44,458 nucleotides of DNA from Salinivenus sp. (lineage in GTDB: Bacteria > Bacteroidota > Rhodothermia > Rhodothermales > Salinibacteraceae): NCBI GenBank assembly GCA_018609755.1, contig JAHENZ010000232.1:1-44458 (forward strand), written 5' to 3'. Shown piece by piece: positions 33,767-40,496 of the stretch (position 1 is its first letter; the number at the start of each line of letters is the position of its first letter). The notes beneath the pieces were generated by a model. The model did no database searches. It saw only the letters and a list, made by a program, of their open reading frames with translations, and was not told where the DNA came from. The translations under genes and the position numbers were made by a program.

Positions 33767-34555
33767 ATGGATTGGATTTCGAGCCCGGAAGCCTGGATTG
33801 CGCTCGGCGCCCTCACGCTGCTGGAGATCGTGCTGGGCATCGACAACATCGTGTTCATTTCTATCCTGTCGAATAAACTGCCAGCCGATCAGCAGCCGCT
33901 GGCTCGGCGTGTGGGGCTCGGCTTAGCTCTTGGTGGGCGCATTCTGCTCCTGCTGTCCATCAACTGGATTATGACGCTCACCGCTCCGCTCTTCGAAGTG
34001 TTCACGCATGCGGTGAGTGGCCGTGACCTCATCCTGCTCGTCGGCGGGCTTTTTCTCATCGGCAAGGCGACCACCGAGATTCACGAAAAGCTAGAGGGGG
34101 ACGACGGGGACACGAAAGCAGCGGCGACGGTGACCTTTGTCGGGGTGATTACCCAGATTTTTCTGCTGGACATGGTGTTTTCGCTGGATTCGGTGATTAC
34201 CGCTGTGGGAATGGCCGACGACGTGATGGTTATGATCATTGCCGTGACCATCGCCATCGTGATCATGATGGTGTCGGCCGAGGGCATTGCCGACTTCATC
34301 GCCGCCCACCCGACCGTCAAGATGCTGGCGCTCAGCTTCCTCCTGCTCATTGGCGTAATGCTCGTGGCCGAGGGAATGGGGCAGCACATTCCGAAGGGGT
34401 ACATCTACTCGGCGATGGCCTTCTCGCTGATCGTGGAGATGCTGAATCTGCGGGCCGTTCGGGTTGATGAAGAGGAGGAAGAGAAAACGGAGCCGGTTCA
34501 TCTCCACAACCCAAGGCTCCAGCGGGCGGTGAAGCGAGCGGTTCAGGAAGATTGA
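33767..34555 (+). CDS. TerC-family integral membrane protein
   Basis: The protein has 262 residues and about seven or eight membrane segments. TerC motifs: ALTLLEIVLGIDNIVFISIL at the N-terminus with the conserved acidic residues, GGLFLIGKATTEIHEKLE, and QIFLLDMVFSLDSVITAVGM, with the repeated D-x-x-x-S pattern. Family members are linked to tellurite resistance and to export of manganese or other metals. The C-terminus is acidic and cytoplasmic. It stands alone, and I see no yybP-ykoY-like manganese riboswitch upstream. The ATG at 33767 starts directly at the usual N-terminal helix (MDWISSPEAW). Confidence 0.93.
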   Translation: MDWISSPEAWIALGALTLLEIVLGIDNIVFISILSNKLPADQQPLARRVGLGLALGGRILLLLSINWIMTLTAPLFEVFTHAVSGRDLILLVGGLFLIGKATTEIHEKLEGDDGDTKAAATVTFVGVITQIFLLDMVFSLDSVITAVGMADDVMVMIIAVTIAIVIMMVSAEGIADFIAAHPTVKMLALSFLLLIGVMLVAEGMGQHIPKGYIYSAMAFSLIVEMLNLRAVRVDEEEEEKTEPVHLHNPRLQRAVKRAVQED

Positions 34556-34582
34556 TGCGGAGTCTGCTCGGCAGGGACGAGG

Positions 34583-35209
34583 TTAACGGTGATCTTCGAT
34601 GCGGAGTGTCCGGTCGTGACGGTCGGCCTCGTCGGAACGGTTGGTGGCCACCACGACCAAGCCGTTCCGCTTCCGCTGTGCGGCAATGATGCGTTCCACC
34701 ATGTCCCGCCCGGCCTGATCGAGATTGGCCGACGGCTCATCCAACAGGAGCAGGGGGGGCTCGGCAAGAAGGGCCGCGGCGTATTTCACGCGCTGTAGCA
34801 TGCCGGAGGAGAAGGCAGCAACCGGATCGTCCGCCCGATCCGAGAGACCCACCTCGGCTAATGCCTCGTCGATACGAGCGGGGCCGTTCGGAAGGCGACG
34901 AGCCGCCGTGAGAAACGACAGGTTTTCGCGGGCGGTGAGGCTGTCGTAGAGGCCGAGGTAGGGCGCCACCAGCCCTACCCGCTGCGGATGACGTTCGGAC
35001 GATACGTTTTTGCCGTCGACCGTGAGGGTGACATTTCCAGCCTTTGGGGTTAAAACGCCGGCTAAGATGCGGAGGAGGGTCGACTTCCCGGCCCCGTTCG
35101 CGCCCGTGACGGCAAGACTTTCCCGTTCCTCCAGCGTGAACGACAGTCGCCGAAAGAGAAGTAGCGACCCGTAGCGATGTCCCAACTGATCGGCGGTGAG
35201 GAGCGGCAT
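34583..35209 (-). CDS. ABC-transporter ATPase, CcmA-like
   Basis: The protein has 208 residues, the typical length of CcmA (about 205). It has Walker A GANGAGKST (residues 36-44), a Q-loop-like region before GLYDSLTARENLSFL, an ABC signature in the variant form FSSGMLQRVKYAAALL, Walker B LLLLDEPSANLD, and the switch region VVVATNRSDEA. Overall similarity is closest to the heme exporter ATPase CcmA used in cytochrome c maturation. No ccmB or other permease gene is next to it, so the membrane partner must be encoded elsewhere or the protein has another role. The H-loop position is Asn (ATNRSDE) where many ABC proteins have His. Confidence 0.84.
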   Translation of the reverse strand: MPLLTADQLGHRYGSLLLFRRLSFTLEERESLAVTGANGAGKSTLLRILAGVLTPKAGNVTLTVDGKNVSSERHPQRVGLVAPYLGLYDSLTARENLSFLTAARRLPNGPARIDEALAEVGLSDRADDPVAAFSSGMLQRVKYAAALLAEPPLLLLDEPSANLDQAGRDMVERIIAAQRKRNGLVVVATNRSDEADRHDRTLRIEDHR

Positions 35210-35479
35210 TGCACGCGACGCGGCGTGACGACAATTCTACGGGCAGGAGGGCTGCATTGTCCAGCGTGTTGCCAATGTAGGAACGGGGGAGGGCGGGAAG
35301 GTTGAAGGTCGGGAAAAAATGTCTCCGAGCGTGCTAGTGGTGCGTCAAGTTTTCCATGTCGAGTAGAGCACCGATCAATGAACGGCATTCAGGCCGTTGA
35401 AGCGGCATTCAAGTGGGCATACTCAATTCGACACCCGACACCTTCGGCTTGACTGACCATTAGGGATGGAATGTGGAGG

Positions 35480-37024
35480 TTACAGCGTCCCCTTTTTCGT
35501 CCGGGTTCGCACCTCTTCCACCCGCTCGGCTATGGCGTCCAGCTCTTCCTCCGACTTCCGCCGGACGTTTGCCAACTGGAAGTTCATGCGTGGGTTGTCG
35601 GCGAAGGTGTCCTGATGGCGATTCAGGAAGTCCCAGTAAAGCGACGTGAACGGGCAGGCATTCTCGCCGGTGGCCGCGTCGGGGTCGTAGCGGCAGTGCG
35701 AGCAGTAGTTGCTCATCCGGTTGACGTACTTTCCGGAGGCGGTATAGGGCTTCGTGCCCACGATGCCCCCGTCGGCGTAGAGTGCCATGCCGATCATGTT
35801 CGGGGCCGAGACCCACTCCCAGGCGTCCACGTACATCGCCTCGTGCCAGGCGTTCATCTGCTCCGGATCCACCCCGTAGAGGAGCCCAAAGAGACCGATC
35901 ACCATGAGGCGCGGGATGTGATGGGTGTATCCGTGCGCCACAGCTTGTCCTACGCTTTCGCGCAAGCAGAGCATGTCAGTGTCGCCCGTCCAGTAAAATT
36001 CCGGCAGGTCATGTGTGGCGTCGAGGGCATTCGTGCCGACGTACTCAGGGGCGTAGTGCCAGTACACCCCCCGTACGAACTCGCGCCAGCCGAGAATCTG
36101 CCGTACGAATCCTTCCACGGCGTTGATGGGGGCATGGCCGTCGTGATACGCCGCTTCGGCCCGTTCGAGGGCGAGGCGCGGATCGAGGAGCTTCAGGTTG
36201 AGCGCGGCCGAGAGGCGAGAGTGGTAGAGAAAGGGGCGCCCGGTCCACATCGCATCCTGGTAGGTGCCGAAGTGCGGCAGGCGATGCTCGATGAAATCGT
36301 CCAGGGCCGCCTCGGCCTGTGCGGGGGTGACCGGCCATCGAAAGTGGTCGAGATCGCCGGGGGCGTCGGCACACTCCGTTCGGACGAGGTCCAGAACGGA
36401 TCGCGTGGTGTCGTCTCGGTCAATGGACGGTCCCTCGGGGATCATGCCGGGCCCGTCCCGGCCAAACGACTCGCGATTATCGTCGTCAAAATTCCAGGCG
36501 CCACCTACGGGGTCCCCGTCGTCGGTCACCAGCACGTCGTACGCCCGGCGCTGTTCGCGGTAGAAATATTCGAGCGTCAGCTCCTTCCGATCGGCGGCCC
36601 AGGCGTCGAACGTATCGTGGGTCACCAGGAAGTGCCGATCCGCATGTACCTCCAGGGGTACGTTGGCATTCTCGCAAACGTCTTCGATCGCTTGCAGGAG
36701 ACTATATCGTCCCGGTTCGGTCACACAGACACGATCGGGCTGGTGCTCGGCGATCTGCCGTCGCAGAAACGCGGCCGCGTCGTCGCTTCGCTCCGGGGCG
36801 TCGGCGGTTTCATAGTGAACACGCCATCCCTGCGCACGGAGGTCGTCGCGAAAGTGGCGCATGGCCGCCCAGTTGAGGGCGAGGCGTTGCTTGTGCTCTG
36901 GAAATGGCCCTCGGTTCACGTCCACTTCCGTCATGGCCACGGCGTCTCGGGACGGGTCGGCGTCGTCAAGCATCGCCGCGTGGCGGTCGAGCTGGTCCCG
37001 AAGGAGGAAGAGCAGGCGGCGCAT
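35480..37024 (-). CDS. Iron-sulfur bacterial cryptochrome/photolyase (FeS-BCP, DPRP family)
   Basis: The protein has 514 residues, close to Agrobacterium PhrB (about 507). The start MRRLLFLLRDQLDRHAAML fits the family's N-terminal domain. The C-terminal catalytic half has FLYHSRLSAALNLKLL, FVRQILGWREFVRGVYW and GKYVNRMSNYCSHCRY. Cysteines lie in the PhrB spacing: CSHC (3 apart), the next 13 on (ENACPF), and another 88 residues before the first (MLCLRES); these four ligate a 4Fe-4S cluster in PhrB. Family members repair (6-4) photoproducts using FAD and a lumazine antenna. The SDR gene ends 95 bp upstream on the same strand, so the two may be cotranscribed. The ATG at 37024 gives the family's normal N-terminus. 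Confidence 0.93.
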   Translation of the reverse strand: MRRLLFLLRDQLDRHAAMLDDADPSRDAVAMTEVDVNRGPFPEHKQRLALNWAAMRHFRDDLRAQGWRVHYETADAPERSDDAAAFLRRQIAEHQPDRVCVTEPGRYSLLQAIEDVCENANVPLEVHADRHFLVTHDTFDAWAADRKELTLEYFYREQRRAYDVLVTDDGDPVGGAWNFDDDNRESFGRDGPGMIPEGPSIDRDDTTRSVLDLVRTECADAPGDLDHFRWPVTPAQAEAALDDFIEHRLPHFGTYQDAMWTGRPFLYHSRLSAALNLKLLDPRLALERAEAAYHDGHAPINAVEGFVRQILGWREFVRGVYWHYAPEYVGTNALDATHDLPEFYWTGDTDMLCLRESVGQAVAHGYTHHIPRLMVIGLFGLLYGVDPEQMNAWHEAMYVDAWEWVSAPNMIGMALYADGGIVGTKPYTASGKYVNRMSNYCSHCRYDPDAATGENACPFTSLYWDFLNRHQDTFADNPRMNFQLANVRRKSEEELDAIAERVEEVRTRTKKGTL

Positions 37025-37119
37025 AGGCGACGAGCGGTCGGTTTCCTGCGAGACAAATTCCAGAGCCTCCAGCATGAGGACGATGGATCCTCCATCGGAG
37101 AGCACCCACGCCCCCAAAT

Positions 37120-37857
37120 CTACCCCGTACGGACGGTCCCGAGGCCGCCGTCAACGCCGATCACCTGTCCCGTGACCCAGTCGGTCTCCGGATCGAGGAG
37201 CCAGGTGACGGCTGGGGCTACATCTTCGGGCTGGCCCACACGCCCCAGCGGATGCATCTGCTCGGACTGTTTCCGGCCCGCGTCTGAGCTTAGGATTTGC
37301 TTCGACATGCGACTCTCGACGAGCCCCGGGGCCACGCAGTTCACCCGTACCCCACGGTTGGCGTAGGAGGCCGCGGCCGCCCGCATGAGGCCAGTCACGC
37401 CCCCCTTGGCCGCTGCGATGGCTTCGTGGTTCTTAAGGCCGGTGCGGGCGACGGCGGAGGTCATGAGCACGATCGATCCGCCCTTTTTCATGAGCGGACG
37501 TCCGGCCGCCTTCACCGTGTGGAAGGCCGTGTCGAGATTCAGCTCAATCTGCTCGCGGTATTCGTCCAGGCTGGTGAGGTGAGCCGGTTTCAGCAGGATG
37601 GAGCCCACGAAGTTCGCGATGCCGTCGAAGCGATCATAGGTCTCGGTGGTGTGGTCCACGATGCTCTGTACCTCCTCGAATGAGGTCGCATCGAGCGGGA
37701 ATGCATCTCCACCGGTTTCGTCGGCGAGGGCCTCCACGTCGGATTGGGTGCGAGCGCCGAGGACGAGTTGTGCGCCCTCGTCGGCCAGCTGGCGAGCGAC
37801 TTCCGAGCCGATGCCCCCTGTGGCACCAAGGAGGACGTAGACGGGAGAAGAGGACAT
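37120..37857 (-). CDS. Short-chain dehydrogenase/reductase
   Basis: The protein has 245 residues, the normal length. Motifs: YVLLGATGGIGSEVARQLA (NAD(P)-binding TGxxxGIG variant), the N-A-G-like position as ANFVGSIL, and the downstream active-site area SIVLMTSAVARTGLKNHEAIAAAKGGVTGLMRAAA. The usual Tyr of YxxxK is His here (H-E-A-I-A-A-A-K, with the spacing altered), so catalytic competence is uncertain. The C-terminal RVNCVAPGLVESRM and GQVIGVDGGLGT are typical. The substrate is unknown. It is followed by the photolyase on the same strand. The ATG at 37857 gives a standard SDR start; the open frame upstream is unlike protein. Confidence 0.87.
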   Translation of the reverse strand: MSSSPVYVLLGATGGIGSEVARQLADEGAQLVLGARTQSDVEALADETGGDAFPLDATSFEEVQSIVDHTTETYDRFDGIANFVGSILLKPAHLTSLDEYREQIELNLDTAFHTVKAAGRPLMKKGGSIVLMTSAVARTGLKNHEAIAAAKGGVTGLMRAAAASYANRGVRVNCVAPGLVESRMSKQILSSDAGRKQSEQMHPLGRVGQPEDVAPAVTWLLDPETDWVTGQVIGVDGGLGTVRTG

Positions 37858-37960
37858 GAGGGAACAGGAGGGTTGCGTGAGAGGAAATGCCAACGCATCT
37901 GTTCCTGAAAATCGCACGCCTCCCCGGTGGTCCCGTCCCCCCGTACATATTTGCGGATCG

Positions 37961-38512
37961 TTACGGCCCGTCCGTTCTTGCCTCGGGCGGGCGGAGCACC
38001 GTGTCGATGACGTGGATGAGGCCGTTCGCAGACTCGATATCGTCGTCGAGCAGCCGGGCGTTTCCGACGGTACGGATTGAGTCGGAGGAGGCGATCTGCA
38101 GGGAGTCGCCGGTGAGGGTGACGAGGGTCGTCGTGTCGGAGATTGTGGAGAGAGAGACGCGGCGCTCCACGACGTGATGGGCGAGAATGGTCCGCAGCCG
38201 ATCGGGGCGTTCGGAAAAAAGTACAGGGACAGTGCCCTCCGGTAGGGCGTCGAATGCCGCGTCCGGAGGAGCGAAGAGAGTGTACGGCCCGTCCGTTGCA
38301 AGAATCGAGTCGAGCTCCGTCGAGTCGAGCCCGGCCGTGAGCGTCGAGAAGCGGTCGTCGGTCCGCAAGACCCGATCCACCGTCATCGTGTCGACGCGGC
38401 TCGTGTCGGGGAGAGGGGCAGCGGTGGTCTCCGATTCATTTTCTGGCCCACATGCCCCGAGGACAGCGAGGAGCAGCGTGAGCGTCAGCAGGGGAAGAAG
38501 TTGGCGTCCCAT
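37961..38512 (-). CDS. Fasciclin-domain lipoprotein
   Basis: The protein has 183 residues. The signal MGRQLLPLLTLTLLLAVLGACGP contains a lipobox, so it is likely an outer-envelope lipoprotein. The rest is one FAS1 domain: FSTLTAGLDSTELDSILATDGPYTLFAPPDAAFDALPEGTV, then LRTILAHHVVERRV, and the late motif ANGLIHVIDTVLRPPEA. FAS1 domains mediate adhesion or protein binding, and bacterial functions are little known. The ATG at 38512 is fixed by the lipoprotein signal; the open frame continues upstream into the MITE, but that part is not a gene. Confidence 0.9.
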   Translation of the reverse strand: MGRQLLPLLTLTLLLAVLGACGPENESETTAAPLPDTSRVDTMTVDRVLRTDDRFSTLTAGLDSTELDSILATDGPYTLFAPPDAAFDALPEGTVPVLFSERPDRLRTILAHHVVERRVSLSTISDTTTLVTLTGDSLQIASSDSIRTVGNARLLDDDIESANGLIHVIDTVLRPPEARTDGP

Positions 38513-38671
38513 TCTACATCGTGGGGGGGAGGAAAAAACATGGATCATGAAGGCAAGAGGGGTCGGTGAGGGGCCCGTCCAGAAGGCAAAAAATCGGATA
38601 GTCAACGTCGTTCGCATGAGAATCGTTCGCCCCGGAAGCAGGTACGGGGCAAAGCCTACGAAAAGCCGTCC

Positions 38672-38843
38672 TAATGGGCTTGCACAACTGAAACGCGAGA
38701 AATCGCAGAGATCGTGACGTTGTTTCCGTCTGTATCTCTTGTGCGGAATATGCTCGGGATCGACCGTTGCCGGCAAACGCTGACGATTATGGTGTCAGGG
38801 GACCGACGCTCGAAACCGCCAGAGTCGTTGTGCAAGGTCACTA
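38672..38843. mobile_element. MITE-like element, copy 2 (172 bp)
   Basis: This is the same 172-bp element as at 26951-27122, with about 20 substitutions. Ends are TAATGGGCTTGCACAACT on the left and the complement of TAGTGACCTTGCACAACG on the right, again bounded by TA. It lies in the 401-bp gap between the fasciclin gene and the end of the antiporter gene and interrupts no gene. Divergence between the copies suggests they are not recent insertions. The remainder of the 38513-38913 gap shows nothing else. Confidence 0.8.
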
Positions 38844-38913
38844 CACGTGAGGAAACCGAGTCTCGACGGCTGGTTCATTGTCGGTCGCACGAATTGGGAC
38901 CGCGGGCTCTCGT

Positions 38914-39864
38914 TTACAGGGCAAAGAGCACGAGACCAGTGACGTACGCGACGTAGCCCCCCAGCAACAGGCCGCCTTCCCATCGAGAAAACGTGTAGCC
39001 CGTCCAGAGAAACGGCAGCGTCACGATGGCAAATGCCAGCATCACGCCGGCGTCCAGCCAGGACAGGCCCGACGCATCCACGGGTTGAATGCTGGCGGTG
39101 ATGCCCAAGATGCCGAGAATGTTAAAGATGTTAGAGCCCACGAGATTGCCGAGTGCGAGGTCGCTCTGCCCGCGCAGGGCCGCCACGAGGGAGGTAGCCA
39201 GTTCGGGGAGGCTCGTTCCCACGGCCACGACGGTGAGTCCGATGATGGTGGCGGAGAGGCCCAGGGCTTCAGCTACCGTAACCGCCCCCGACACCAAAAA
39301 CCGGGCGCCGAGGACGAGAAGCCCGAGTCCTCCGGCGCTGAACAGAACGGCACGCCACAGAGAGTCCTGGTTTGGGACCCCGGCGTTAAACTCCTCCAGT
39401 ACTTCCTCCTGCGACTCGTCCCAGCTTCCCCAGATGCAAATGAGGGTGTAGACCACCGCGCCGGCCACGAGCACCAGGCCGTTCAGTCGCCCCACCACCT
39501 GATCCCAGATCAGGCCCAGTAGCAGTGCACTCACACCGATCATGATGGGCACGTCGAGTCGAAGAATCTGCGCCTGAGCTCGGATCGGGGACAACAGGGC
39601 CGCGCCGGCGAGGATGAGCCCGATATTGCTGATGTTGGAGCCGACGACGTTGCCGAGAGCAATGTCCGGATTCCCGCCAACGGCGGCCTGCAGGCTCACC
39701 ACCAGTTCCGGAGCACTCGTGCCGTACGCTATGATCGTGAGGCCGATGATGAGCGGGGAGATGCCCACGCGGCGGGCGAGGGACGAAGCGCCCCGAACGA
39801 GTCCTTCAGCCCCCCCGGTGAGGAGGAGAAGGCCCCCTAAGATCCAAAGCAGTGCAGTCAACAT
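38914..39864 (-). CDS. Calcium/sodium antiporter, CaCA family (YrbG-like)
   Basis: The protein has 316 residues and about ten membrane segments in two repeated halves. Each half carries an alpha-repeat motif: GTSAPELVVSLQAAVGGNPDIALGNVVGSNISNIGLILA and VAVGTSLPELATSLVAALRGQSDLALGNLVGSNIFNILGILG, with the conserved Glu and Asn needed for ion exchange. Members exchange Ca2+ for Na+ (or K+) across the inner membrane, useful in a saline habitat. A possible mobile element (39874-40035) begins only ten bases upstream of the ATG, so its promoter may lie inside that element. Confidence 0.95.
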   Translation of the reverse strand: MLTALLWILGGLLLLTGGAEGLVRGASSLARRVGISPLIIGLTIIAYGTSAPELVVSLQAAVGGNPDIALGNVVGSNISNIGLILAGAALLSPIRAQAQILRLDVPIMIGVSALLLGLIWDQVVGRLNGLVLVAGAVVYTLICIWGSWDESQEEVLEEFNAGVPNQDSLWRAVLFSAGGLGLLVLGARFLVSGAVTVAEALGLSATIIGLTVVAVGTSLPELATSLVAALRGQSDLALGNLVGSNIFNILGILGITASIQPVDASGLSWLDAGVMLAFAIVTLPFLWTGYTFSRWEGGLLLGGYVAYVTGLVLFAL

Positions 39865-39873
39865 GGAGACGTG

Positions 39874-40035
39874 AGAAGCTGTTTGGTGGATTGATGCTCA
39901 GCCGAGACACAGTGGGCGAAGCTGCAAAATGGTGCCCAAATGAGCTCTGTAGTGGAACTACCGAGCGAATATAGAAGCCATTTTGCACGAGATCCATGAA
40001 GTCGTAGGCCGCAGAACGTCCGCCAAACAGCTTCT
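39874..40035. repeat. Inverted-repeat element of about 162 bp, possible second miniature element
   Basis: The ends AGAAGCTGTTTGGTGG (39874-39889) and CCGCCAAACAGCTTCT (40020-40035) are inverted repeats with 15 of 16 matching. A second, nested inverted repeat, TGCAAAATGG (39923-39932) and CCATTTTGCA (39978-39987), lies inside. The pattern is that of a small non-autonomous element or remnant, but no second copy was seen and no clear target duplication is visible. Confidence 0.5.
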
Positions 40036-40496
40036 GACTGTTCGTGGAGAGCAACGGCAACTTGACGAAGAGGACGCCCGGACGTTCGACGGATCCAACG
40101 GACAGGGGCGCAGCTTCACTGTACCCTTCCCTCTGCGGTGAGGCATCCCAAAACGGATGGCCGTAATCGCCGCGAAACTACCGGTTACAAACCTGGAAGG
40201 CAACCGGAATCCATGGAATGCGTAGGACCCCTGCACGTATTTAATATTGTGCACAGAACGACCTTCTTGACGAGATGTCGGCCGAATCTTTTGGTTCGCC
40301 GGTCAATTCCCTATGTTGGAAGGAAGTGGAGACGGTAAATCCTGCGGGGTAGCAATGTCTCAGTAGATGCCGGAAGCGCTTTGCCTCTGGTCTCGGCCGG
40401 GCGTTCCCTGCTCTCCGCTCCGTCGCTGCGGGATGGATGCTACAGCGGCGTCCTGTCAGGATCTTCGGATGGCTTCGAGCAATGATCGACTTCGTC
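40036..40496. other. Intergenic region upstream of the E1 gene
   Basis: No convincing gene was found. The region includes an inverted repeat CCGGTT (40181-40186) ... AACCGG (40202-40207) and an A/T-rich stretch TATTTAATATTGTGCAC at about 40239-40255, which could belong to the promoter of the following gene. Confidence 0.4.

Noticed and set aside
35471-37366. Long plus-strand open frame opposite the photolyase
   Set aside because: Shadow frame. The minus strand has the conserved photolyase sequence and cysteines.
39983-40141. Short open frame of 52 codons with a TTG start
   Set aside because: It overlaps the inverted-repeat element, has no ribosome site and no recognisable family; it is probably chance.
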